From: Cardiocondyla obscurior
Lineage: Eukaryota; Arthropoda; Insecta; Hymenoptera; Formicidae
Length of the DNA stretch: 64,000 bases
Reading direction: 5' to 3'
Assembly (NCBI RefSeq): GCF_019399895.1
Contig: NC_091876.1
Location: forward strand, 5,742,381 to 5,806,380
The translations under genes and the position numbers were made by a program. Shown piece after piece: positions 37,392-49,100 of this stretch. Under the pieces are notes generated by a model. It did no database searches. It was not told the DNA's origin and worked only from the letters and a program-made list of their open reading frames with translations. The first letter of the stretch is position 1, and the number at the start of each line of letters is the position of its first letter.

Positions 37392-37925
37392 ACGACTTTT
37401 TCTTAGCACGAACACTCCTTTTGCTCGTTTCTCCGCGGAAATAAACCGCGGCCCGTTTCTACAATTGGATGCTGTATATCCATATCAATTCCATTTCTAA
37501 ACAGCAAGTTTTTTTTTGTTAAATTAGCAGCTGCAATTTGTTTTTTTCCTTCAGTTTGTTAACTACAACAGTGAGATATTGGCCTAGATCGCGAGATTCG
37601 GCTATCGATGTCTCTATCGTGCAGCGTCACTCGCTATCATTTTTCTGATTTCTTTTTTTTTTCACATTGATAATAGAACAGTAATTGTACATTCGTTTAA
37701 AATAGCTGTCGCAGCCTTTCGCATTAGAAAGTCAAATGGAACCTATGGATATACAATAAACTAAATTCTCGATTCGTTAAATTAATTTATTATTGACGAC
37801 ATTTTGGAATTAAAAGAAAAAAAAGAAAAAAAAAACTTGACGTACTGCTATTCGATAGTCTAAATTATATTTAAAACATCGTTGCAAGGTATATGTGAAT
37901 ATATACATAATGCAATATAAAGTTT

Positions 37926-37931
37926 AATAAA
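37926..37931 (+). terminator. Possible poly(A) signal with GT-rich downstream element
   Basis: AATAAA is followed about 20-40 nt later by a GT-rich stretch (37,951-37,971), the best signal-plus-downstream arrangement in the block. Use of this site would give a 3' UTR of about 3.75 kb and exclude the Pumilio-motif cluster further on. AATAAA also occurs at 37,755, 38,586 and 39,639. Confidence 0.3.
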
Positions 37932-38000
37932 ACAATACAAATTGAAACCGGTCAGTTCTTGTACGTCGTGTAAATATTTCTCATCGAAACATCGTATTCA

Positions 38001-38002
<2 letters not shown>

Positions 38003-38025
<23 letters not shown>
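38003..38025 (+). repeat. Poly-T run of 23
   Basis: An uninterrupted T23 lies about 75 nt after the AATAAA at 37,926. It is one of many homopolymer runs in the window. On the + strand it argues against a retroposed poly-A tail of a sense copy; a minus-strand retrocopy tail is not supported by any adjacent gene-like sequence. Confidence 0.85.
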
Positions 38026-38032
<7 letters not shown>

Positions 38033-38265
38033 TTTATTAGATATTTATTCGTAGTGGAAACACTAGCACACGGAGAAAATTCGAGTGGAATAGAGTGATG
38101 TTTCATGTACTGCGTTTACAACAATCACTTGCTGTAAAGAGTACGTTTCTGATTATTCCGTTAGAATTTTTTTTAAGATATTCTTCAAACGTGTCTTCTG
38201 CGCCTAGATATCTAATATTAATGTATTATATATTTGAAACGTTTAACATTCATGATTAGTGCAAC

Positions 38266-38295
38266 TGTATATATCTGTAAATAGATATGTACATA
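38266..38295 (+). promoter_or_regulatory. Cluster of three Pumilio response elements
   Basis: TGTATATA (38,266-38,273), TGTAAATA (38,276-38,283) and TGTACATA (38,288-38,295) are three exact matches to UGUANAUA within 30 nt on the SoxN-sense strand. PUF proteins bind this element in 3' UTRs and repress or destabilise mRNA. Other matches in the block are at 37,969, 38,965, 39,370, 40,219, 40,400, 40,495 and 40,507. The element identity is clear; that it is transcribed is inferred. Confidence 0.5.
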
Positions 38296-38754
38296 CGCGA
38301 AATACACAGAATCCAAAGAGTGTATGTGCATTTTCGTGATACTTATAATTTTATTCATTAATACGACGGACTGTAGAAACAGATTGAAAATTGTCGAATT
38401 GGCCGATTTTTCTTTATTTTTCTTTTTCTCTTGATAAAGACGTGATTATGCTGGGAATCATAACTATGCGTGTATGTAAAACAGGTGAAATATATGTGCA
38501 TAAAAAAAAGATATATTGTCATTCTCCCGCAATGGAGTTTTATTCCGATGAGTTTTTCACTGATAAATGCTGAAAAGTGATGTATAATAAAATTTGTTTA
38601 ATAGCATAGGAGAACTTATCGGAATCGGGACAGTGAAACGCGAATTTCTTTCTTTCTCTCTTTTTTTTTTTTTTTCTTATGTAATTTAGTCTCCGAGCTC
38701 GCAAAATAGCAAAAGCTTATGATTTTCGCCATTATAACGTCTAAATATTAATTT

Positions 38755-38837
38755 TTATTATATTATTATAATTGTATTATTATTATATTATGTGTCCGTT
38801 ATTATAACATTAATTATTATTATTATTATTATTATTA
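38755..38837. repeat. (ATT)n-rich microsatellite
   Basis: Imperfect ATT/TTA trinucleotide repeats end in a clean (ATT) run at 38,812-38,837. It lies within the AT-rich block downstream of SoxN. Confidence 0.85.
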
Positions 38838-40441
38838 GTTATAAAAGGAATATGATTTTTTAGTTATACTTCTCCTTGTCTCGCTATCATCAAATTGTCA
38901 CCGTAATTATTATTGAAGTATTATCATCTTTGTGAATCATCTACAAACCGTAAATAGACATATATGTATATATATATTTCTTTCTATTAATAAGTTTTGT
39001 AGAAAAACTTAAAGAGATAGTAGTAGTGTTACTGTTGCGCATGATGATGGTAACGAGACAACGACGGTATCGACAATAATTTTGTGATCCTTATCATACG
39101 GCATCCTCATCGTTTTATTGTGACCTCGGCGAACGATGAGCGATACGAAAGTCAATCCTTAAGTACACTTTAATTTTAAACGAATCATTTTTGTTCCGAT
39201 GGCTTTTGCAAAAAAATATCTGACACGTCGTAAAAGCTTTTTGTTACTTAATTCTAAATCCTCAGTTTGGTCTCTTGCAAAACTGGCTCTTAAATGACTT
39301 TTCGGCATCAGTGCTTAAGGATTTTTAAATTTTCGTTGATATTATTTCCGAACGGGCAATCGACGTACATGTACATAAATCATTATCGAATCCCGTTTAT
39401 TAATTTTTCAGCTCGAAGTGGGAGTGTTGTAATATCAAAAGTATATATGTTTCTGATGCCGATTGAGTTTTGCCCGCGCAAATTAGTCTTTCGGCCTGAT
39501 AATCTGAATCGATGCTTGCTATTGCAAATCGATCTGTGATAAGAAACATTTAAAGAATGTATACGAGGTTTGTACTCGAGTATGTGATGCTCCATGTTTA
39601 AGTATTACGTCCTTATAACCCGTGTTTTTATGTTTCGTAATAAAATTCGAGCAGAACAAAGTGAGAAATTGATGGTAACGATAATTTGCCTCCGTTTGCT
39701 CCTTACGATTCCTGTGCTTCGACGCGGTTCACTTATTCTTAGCAGTTTCCCTCTTTCGTCAAATACGTAAAAAGGTATTTTAATGCGTCCATATATGTAT
39801 TTAAAAACATTGCAAAACCATGTACATTTATAATAATATACGCCTATTATATGTGCTATTACAGCATATATTATTTATAAATTATAATGACATAATGATA
39901 AATTTAAAATTACATTAGAAAAATTCTTTTAACTCTTATTGTTATACTTGCTTTTTCTGAACACAGATATATGAACACATTACAAATTTCTGGAAACGTA
40001 TAAAAATGCCACGATCGTTGATTTTGACCACAGATAGCGTTAAAATTTTTATGACCCGTTACACGGTTGAGAAACTGGGAAATTATGTCGAGTAACAACA
40101 TATTCGAGAATTTCTTACATTTAAAGCTGTATTATTCGGCGGATGCTTACGGCATGGAGCACTATATGAGTCGTACAACCTAAAGTTGTCTCAAACTCAC
40201 CCTGTTTTAGCAAGTGACTGTAGATACGCATTTCAAACATGTAACTAATAGGAGATAAATAGCCGCAAACTTTGTAACTTCAAGAATCATCATTTTGTAT
40301 CTCTTTGCATCAAAGCGCATTCCGTGAGATGAATCTCAAGTGTACAGGCTCTGTCCATACGACCGAATGATTTAACGCGAATTATCGTGAACTCTGTAAT
40401 GTACATATGTTGCGATATGTTAGAATTTATTATAGATAGAT

Positions 40442-40443
<2 letters not shown>

Positions 40444-40495
<52 letters not shown>

Positions 40496-40531
40496 GTATA
40501 TATTTATGTAGATATATATTGAACAGCAGCA
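40444..40531. repeat. (AT)n microsatellite and flanking AT-rich tract
   Basis: A 46-bp uninterrupted (AT)23 run (40,444-40,489) grades into TATG/TAGA-interrupted AT sequence. Two TGTANATA matches (40,495 and 40,507) sit on this edge and may be by-products of the repeat. It marks the end of the AT-rich block. Confidence 0.95.
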
Positions 40532-43500
40532 ATTTAAATTCGTGTTTTCAATTTGACTAACCCGTACATCATCTTTCGCATCCGCAATCCTGTCTCGATA
40601 CACCGTCTTTATTGCACTATTATTATATTTATAAGAAAAATTAATGACAAAATGAGGCTTCTTAAAAACAATTCGATTGGATTAATAGTGGATGAGGAGT
40701 TATATGAATTCTAATACGCGGCCGCAATCATTCTCGCGATAATCTTTCAGAGATAATCTTTTAGAAATCATTTTGATACAACGAGTCTCTGCGAACGGAC
40801 CAAGACTTATGATCCGCGTAAATATTTTTTTTTTTTTTTTTTTTGCCGCAAATGGGCTCTTCTATTCTCTCTGCCGCAGGCCCGCGAAATCGTTTCGATA
40901 AATAAGTACATAATATATAAATATATAGTATATAGCGCGTAAACGTGCACGCCGAACGCGGTGTATGGCCGAGTGGAGACATTAATTCGCGCCAATAAAT
41001 ATTCTCATCGTTCCGGCACATAAACCCCGGCGTTTGTCATACACACGCAGTCATTTCGGTTAAAAGGCATTCCCTCCGCCACTGAATGCAAATGCGAGTA
41101 GCTCGTTGTGCGTGCCGCTAGGGTCTCTAAAGTGCTTTCAATTACGCGTTCCACCTAACGTTCCCGAAGCGGCGCGACGACGGCGGCGGTCCTGCACGCG
41201 GAGGGCCGTTTTCCTATGTTTTACATAACCGGGATTTTCAAGTGTTTCACGCCCCACGAGAGAGAACACACATGCTGGGTATCGGCGGCGCGCCAGAGTA
41301 CGCGACGCGAAATGCAAGAGCTCGTCATTATTTAATACCCATTACCTCGCAAGCTTTTCTTCGTTAAGTTTTTCTTTTTTTTTTCTTTTTTTATTTCCTT
41401 TTCCCAGTTCCGTAACCTTCCGCAACGCTTAATTCGCGAGCAGTCGCGCCGATGACGCTCGAGGAGACGGAATATCGTTTTCCTTTTACGCGATTACGCA
41501 ACGTGACATTGATCCTCTGGAATGTATAACGTCGTACCGCTATCTCGCACGAAATTTCGCATTCGCTCGCGTACCTGACGCTGAACTGGAAGAGAACACG
41601 GTTTGTTTTGACCGTTGCGTTTCCACCGCCGAGCAACAATGCTCCCGCGGAACAACTTTAGATAACGTTTCTTTAAATATCCCGTGCGTGCGCGACGCGC
41701 GGCGATATACAACTGCACACGATATACGAGATGGACGACATGGAGTTGATTTAACGACACTTGTTGCTCGCACAAAGTTGGATAATAATTTCAGGTCGCT
41801 TTCCGGGTTTCGGCCGACGGGTGAAGTGACACACGTCCGAACGTGCGTTGCGCGCGCGTCTTTTTTCCGTCCTTTCTTTCGCGTTTAGCCCAGTTCAAGT
41901 GCGGCACGCGAGACTTTCCCCTCGTTACGATCATTACCTTTTATCGCTTCGCGATACACTTCGATTACTTAGTTTACGGTGACACTCTTTTTTTTTTCTT
42001 TTTTCTTTTTTTTTCTTTCTATCACAATTAGGCTAGCTGATTTCATTTGGTTTCGGGAAAACTAGCGGCTGTTAGCATAATTATATTAGCACGAACGTAT
42101 TCGAGCATGCCGTGTAATAAGTATTTCATAACAGTCAATCGTAGCTGTAATAACAGCAAGGTAGGTTAACTTTGACACGCGATCATGTAGCAAGGATCAG
42201 CACAAACTTTATACTCGATGAGAAAAAATTGTATTAATTTTCTTTCTTTTTCTTTTTTTTTTTTCTTTTCCTTTCAACACCCGCTCTTTCTAATTCATGC
42301 GTAAATTTGCCAATTGTATTAATATAATAAAGTATAATTATATTTACCCAAGATCGAAGCAGTCGCTCTGCAGTCCGAGGCCGATTAAAACTCGTCGTGG
42401 AGTTTTTCTTTTTCCTACGGTAGTTTTTGCTCGAACGTTGATAAACTGCGAATTATTTTAACTCATTTCAACTCAATGCCACGATCGTACGACGCTCGAG
42501 GTAGATCGACAGCGTGGTGCCTCTCGCGAAGGTCAGGTTCTCTCTGCGGTCAAGTAAATACTTCAAAGAATACATTACATAGCGACAAAGCCGTCAACTG
42601 TAACAACACAGTCGAGTCGAAAGCGTAGGAGGTCAAAGTAAAAATAATTTTAAAATGACGATTCAGTGCTTCGAGAGAGGAATGGTAGTTTCAGATAATT
42701 TTTATTTTTCGTGCTTTAAATAACGTTTTCCCCGTGTGACACATTTCGCGATAAACGTATGGAGCAAATGTACGTCGTAACGCGTCCATCATTCGCGCGA
42801 TTATTAATGACAGAATTTTTTATTCGCGGTACGTATAAATATCCGCGAAATAAATCACAGATGATGTAGATTTTTCCGATATTTGAAAATTACCACCAGC
42901 CGGCCGCCGGTTTTAATCGCGCTTCCGCTTTAAAAAGTGACGTCCGCGCAATGGCAACAGTTTTTAACACACCCGCGGCTGCGAAAATATTGCATTAATA
43001 CGTTTGCAAATGTGGTTCAATTTTGTGATTTCTGTGCACGCGGTTGCGTATACGCGTTTGAAACCTATCGGCTGCGACGCCAATGTGACATTACGTTGTC
43101 GAATAACTCGGCGCGAGAATATATTTAATAAATTAAAAAAAAATATAATAATCGTGTTACCCTACCTCTCGTCTTCGCTTCCGATTTATTTCTGTGTTAA
43201 ATTAACGCGGCGAGTGAAAACTGGCCTAAATACAAATTTCAATTGAACGAACCCGACTACGCGGGATCGATAAAGTTTCCGTGAAAGTCGCAGAGGTACG
43301 CTTGAAGCTTAATAAGCTGCGCCTTGCGATAAATCAGTTTGCGCCCGGGTAAGGAGGGAAAAAGAAAAAAAAAAAATGATGAAAAACGAGCGAGCGAGAG
43401 ACTTCGCTTTGATACCGCTGTACTTCAGGTCCGCTTTAATCTCGAGCCGATCCCTCGGATCACGCGTGGGTACCTCCGTGCGAAACATCCCCTCGCGAGT

Positions 43501-46500
43501 TGCAATTTGTAAGGTATCGCACACCTCGTCTCCGCTCTCCCTCTATCCGTCTACCGCCTTCTCTCTTGTCTCACTCGCTATCACGGTTCCGTTGATCCGG
43601 TTAACCTCCGTCGCCCCCAAGTAAGATAATATTCACGGCCAATTACCTAAAACGCACTCCTTATGGTACCGTCCGTGCTTGGGAGTTATTGGCAGCCTGC
43701 CACCGCCGATCGAATATCCGGTGCGAAACGACCTTGTTATTAACGTTCAAGTAAGCTTTACTAGATCCGATAATCCTAATTTCGCTCTCTTCGCCGCACC
43801 GCCTTGGGACTGGTACAAGTCAATCTGTGCCCGACGTATTTATTCATCAACCGAGGAAATTTTTTTATATTTTTTTTGCGCCTTTGGGAGCGAGACGGCT
43901 CGCGTGGATCTGGTCTCCTCAAAAGAATTCTCTCTTTCGGTGCGTGCGTGAATTAATGGCCAATAACGGCGCGCATATGTTCGCGAAAAGCAACAACGTC
44001 GACGGCGAACGGCGAGATCGCAGCGGAGGCGCTACTTCTATCTGGCTTTATCGGCACGCGGACCACTTTTTCATTAATATTGCCGTCGGAAAAATCAAGG
44101 CGCCAAGATAATGAGCTCGCGATTACCACCGGCGTCGAACCATCGCGATTTCTACCGACAGCGCGAGATGAGGGGACGACGGGCGCGCCGTCACCGATCG
44201 GAAGATCTAACGGACCCATTAATCCATCTCGCGCCGAGTGGGTTAACGAACTGCAAATCTCACACTTGTTATCCCGAGTAACTTAAACGATCGCGTTTCT
44301 CCTCCGCGATAATTATTTGACGGACCGAGGATATGTCGAGCACTTAGCACTCGCCTATTTTATTTTTTAATTTTTTATCGTCGTCGCGCAAACGGCACAC
44401 TTTTGACTAGTGGCATATTAAAAAGAAAATAATTATTTTATTATAACTTTCTCGTAAAAATTCTTGTTAATCTTACGTTAATCTTACCTCTTTTAATATC
44501 TTTTTATCAAATTATTTTCTCTATTCGTTTAATACGAGTTAGTCAGACTCCTATTTTTACGTTTTTCTAATTATATAAATTATATTAAATAAAAACACAT
44601 TGCACAATTTATATTTTTTTCGGGGATTTATAGTTGAATTTATTACGCTCTAGGGATATAAAAAAAAAAGGAGGAAGAAGTGCAAAAGAAATTTAGCTGA
44701 AAAAGAAACTGCTCGAACGGCAGGACCTCTTTTCGCTCGTCGTTTCGTATTTATGGTACTAGCGCGCGACAGTTATGGCAATGAACGGCCGTCATTGAGA
44801 ATCCAGTCGGACCTTCCAATTTGTTAATTGGCACGATAACGTACGCGCGTCGTATATCCCGACCGAACCGCCACCGTCGTCGCGCATCTCTCTTCTCTTT
44901 GTCTATCTTCCCATACTTTTACGTCGCGCTCTCGTGATTAAGACTCGTAATCACTCGTAATCACGCTTCGTACGTTAATCGACGAGCGGGAATTACTCAA
45001 GTTTCCCCTTTTTTTTTCTTTCTCTTCTTCTAGTTTTATGTGTCCCGCTCGTTTCCTCGGTCGATTCATAAAAATGCACGCTGTAATTATTCGCCGAGCC
45101 TCCGGGCTTCGATAAAATTTGAGAGACCTCGCGGCCAGGTAGTTTCAGGCATCGAGACCGCCTTTACACGTTCGTGCTTGTCAGCACTTAAGAATGGAAG
45201 TAACACTTGCGATCACGCCAAAAGAAACCTCCTGAAAATCTTAGAAATTTATTAGCGTGTCGCTTTCATTTACTCTCGTACCGAGCACGCGATTGAATTG
45301 GCCGTTAATCACGGAACAAAAAGAAAAGAAGAAAAAAAAAAAAACGCATGCGTCAGCGGCAGTCGTTGAATCCGCGAGAAGGAAAGTCTGCTTCCGAGTT
45401 CGCGCGATAAAGATACCGTCTCGATATTTTTCTGAATATCTGACGCGTAAAGTAATTTTTGCGTCGAGACATTCGCGCGTTAAAGGAGAGGGTAGCCGCG
45501 AGGAGGCAGGAAAAAAAAAAAAAAAACAATGATAAAAAGACGGCGAAGAGGCGAGGGGTTGCGTTCACGCACGGAGACGGCAGTTACAAACTGGTCGGAC
45601 TAGCCTCCGGGTCAGTTTATCGCAAACAAATGGGTTATGCTTGTTCGACGCCGTATTTCACCAGAATTTATTGTTTATTATTCCACCGGCTCGGGATGAT
45701 ATAGAGCCGTGTTTGCTCGTAGTAGCGTTAATGTCGTTAATAGCACCACCGGTCCGAATCGAAACCGCCAACCACCGGGAGCCGACAAACCCTAAAACAA
45801 GTTCCTCATTTCCTCCTGCTCCTTCGAGCTGTTTGGGAAAAAAAAGAAGCTCAACTCTCCTCCTTTCTGCCGTTCCGTCCATCTTTCATCGGCTGCCGAG
45901 CGACCGACAGACGGAGAAAAAGCTTTGCCGAAGGTGGCGCAAGACCGTCTTCCATTATTATTTATTTGTTGGAAATTTATTTCACTTGTACGACTCGATA
46001 AAGAAAGAAAGAAAAAAAAAAATCGGGATTGCGCGAGCGACGTCGGCTGGCTCTTTAATCATCGCTTCGTCGGCGTGCACGCGCCGTCGCGACCCGCGCG
46101 ACGACCTCGTATCACGCCGATCGCTTAAATCGTCTTGGTAACCACGACGCTAATGCGTTCTTAATGCGACAAATTCGTCGCGGGTAAACATCCCGAGCCG
46201 GTCCGCCACGCGAGATGCGGGAGATTGTCGGCGCCCGTTGTAATTTTCACTCCCGCACGCTTTTCCATCTTCGGTGCCCGTCTTATCCCGAGCTCGATAT
46301 ATCGGAATTCGACGTCCGCTTCTACGGCCGTGACGAGCGAATGTTTTTTCCGCGGCCGGAGAGCTACCCATTGCAGAAACTGTCACGCGAGACGATAAGG
46401 TATGCACGTATGCGCGTCGCAATAAAGATGCCGTTGTTTTACGAGCAATTTCGGGGTAATACAAACAGCGAGCTGCATTGCAGTTTTCCGGCATTAGAAC

Positions 46501-48704
46501 GGTTCGCCTGTCGTTTCCCTGCACGCGACGCCGATTTACTTTCGTCTTAAAGTCGCTCGAAAAGCCGCGACACGACTTGTACCTACGCGCGGGGAAAATA
46601 CATTACCCTCGTAAAACGCATGACTTTCCGCGTGTTTTCCATCTTTCGAAACTCACCGTTTTCCCGTTTGCGATCTCTTTCTTTTTCTCTCTCTCTATCT
46701 CTCTTTCGTGCGAGCCGGAGATTTCACGGGAATAATTTTAGGACGGTTTCGCTCGCGCCATGGTCGGTAATTTAGCAGGTGCAAACAGCTCCCCGTAATC
46801 GAGTTAATATTTATAGGCATTTGTACCTTCGCGTTCTTCGGCGTGCGTGAATTACGCCAGGGCGAACGTTAATTTATGCGCACCGGGGCGCGGGTTGTCG
46901 GAGGGAACGACGTCAGAAGTTCATAAATACGAAACGTTGACCCGAAAATTGATTTAGCAGCGCTAAATTGTCTTTGCTCACGGGCGTTAGACTCAATTGC
47001 GCCTTTTTTGCAGCCGTCTAAGCGAGGGCGCCTCATACATATATTCAATCCACGGCCCTTCAAGGACGACGGGGCACCACCCGCGCATCTCCCGCGGAAC
47101 TCGCAACGCGATTTCAGCCCTCTCGGACGACGAAAGGTTATATTTCACCTACCTTACGCGTTATTCGCGATATAAATTACGCGAAATATGATTTATGCAC
47201 CACGGCGCGCGGCGCTCCGCTCGGAAATGGATAGTAAACTGCGCGCCGGCGAGTTATCGGCGATGCGCGCGATCATTAACGAGCGATATCGAGAGAATTT
47301 ATTGCGCGCTTTGTTGCACGCTGCAAACTCGCCACCCCACCTGTGGACGACATCTCGCGAGTTCCCAACGTCCGCTCGATTACGCTCGACTACGCTCGAC
47401 TCTTCGAAGCTCGGTTTCCTACAATTTCTACGAGCCGGACCATCGCCGTCGATCTGACGCTCCTATAAATCAATCTTCCGCCAGTCTGGCAATTTTGTTA
47501 TTCCTTATTTCGTTCGCCGGGGTCCTTTCCGAACCTTCCGAGTCTCTACGTTGGCCGTCGACCGCGTAGAATCAAGACGCGTTCTTCCCTCGAGGGACCC
47601 TCGACTGGTCGGCCGCTATCTCTCGCCGTCCCCCCTCGCTTTTGTCCCAGTTCTTCCCTCGGTCGGTGGACGTTATTGCGCTAATAAAGCACTTAACAAT
47701 TATTTTCCGGCCGGTGATTTTTCAGCCGACCGCGGCGGCCGCTGATAACGACTCGTGTCGACTGATAAACCCACGGCGGCCGCGGCCGTACACGCGCCGT
47801 TGAGTTATCGTCCTGCGGGCCGCGCGCCGTGAACGAAAACGAGAGGCCGAAGCTGCCGGGGCGACGGGTTGCATTTACGACGGCCGAGGTCTCTTAATGC
47901 ACGATTCGCATGCGGCGACGTCGGCGTCGGCGACGAATCGGCCGCCGGCTAATTTAACGCGATCGTAATCGGCCGTGATTTGTCTTAATTTTCGGTGTAC
48001 GACTGCGGATCCCGGGATCCCTCCCCGGGTTCTCGCCTACCCCGCGCGGCACCCTTATCGGCCCTCCCGCGCCGTCTGCGAAAGTCGTTACAATGCCGTC
48101 ACGCGTCGAGTTATCGCCTAGCGTTGAAGAAGCGGGGAGATCGTGCCCAGCGATTAGAATTTCGGAATCGCCGCCGCGATACGCTCAGTTTGTGTCACGT
48201 CTTTCGTCACGGACGGCGGCGCGCGGGTTTTGTAACGAGAATCAATCACGATAATTAAAACGAGCGAGAGCGCGCGCGGGCTCGAGGATCATCCGCTCTT
48301 ACCGTGCAGGGTAATGCAATTATACCACGCGGCGCGATCGCGATTGCGACTGGAACGTTTATGCGTGCCGTAAGCCTTCTTGAAGGAGCGGCGATTACTG
48401 AAATATCTCGGTCCCGATAAATGTCACGGATTAAAAATGACTGCGGCGACGAGTATCCACGCGTTTAACGGTCATCGCTCCGCGAATGTGACTCCCGTCG
48501 CGTCGATTAGCGGCTAATTTCATCGTCGCGAGTACGCGCGGCGAGGTGATTTGTCATTTCGATTCACGACGAGACGCCTTGTTTTCGCGCCGGGACCATC
48601 GGAGATCCGCTCGAGAGTCAAAAGGGAACCGAGAGAGGAGGACTCGAAAAGAATGCGCCGTGGAAGGCTCGAATAGTCGGGCCCGAGAGAAAAAAGGGGA
48701 AGCG

Positions 48705-48732
48705 AAGAGAGAGAGAGAGAGAGAGAGAGAGA
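48705..48732 (+). repeat. (GA)n microsatellite
   Basis: A clean run of GA dinucleotides inside CpG-rich DNA; candidate GAGA-factor sequence. Confidence 0.9.
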
Positions 48733-49049
48733 CGGGGCTGAGAACGTGCGACGTAATATCGTTATCGACGGGCGTAGGTGTTAACGTGCGAGGCGGATCG
48801 TAACTCGCGGGCGTATGCACGCGCTCCGTCCGGATCGAACGAGGAGTGTCATCGCATTTAATTAAAATGTCACACGCGCGTGATAAATGTCGCGTGCGAG
48901 CCGCATGAAAGAAGCCGTCGCGTCGCGTCGCATCGTCGTCGCCGTCGCCGCCACGCTCGCGTTTTCCTCTCGCATACGGCAGAGAGAAAATAACAAATGA
49001 AATTTGCTATCTCCGTGACATCTATACAGGCAGCTGGGAGGAATGAAAA

Positions 49050-49100
49050 GAAAGAGGGAATAAAAAAAAAAAGAAAAAGAAAAAAAAGAAGAAAAAAAAA
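49050..49100 (+). repeat. A-rich/polypurine tract
   Basis: Nearly pure A with scattered G, giving a lysine/arginine low-complexity frame that is not a gene. Confidence 0.75.

Larger units (their letters stand above)
34195..40550 (+). other. AT-rich block, candidate long 3' UTR of SoxN
   Basis: Immediately after the stop codon the sequence becomes strongly A+T-rich and CpG-poor. It stays so for about 6.4 kb, apart from a purine-rich GC patch at 36,750-36,960. CpG-rich DNA resumes at about 40,700. No coding ORF is visible. The + strand carries ten TGANATA-type Pumilio motifs (consensus TGTANATA) at 37,969-40,514, a miR-9-type 8-mer and several AATAAA signals. These suggest transcribed 3' UTR rather than plain spacer. 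The neural identity of the gene fits, since long 3' UTRs are common in insect neural mRNAs. The 3' end is unknown; a shorter UTR ending near 34.4, 35.9 or 37.9 kb is possible. Confidence 0.45.
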
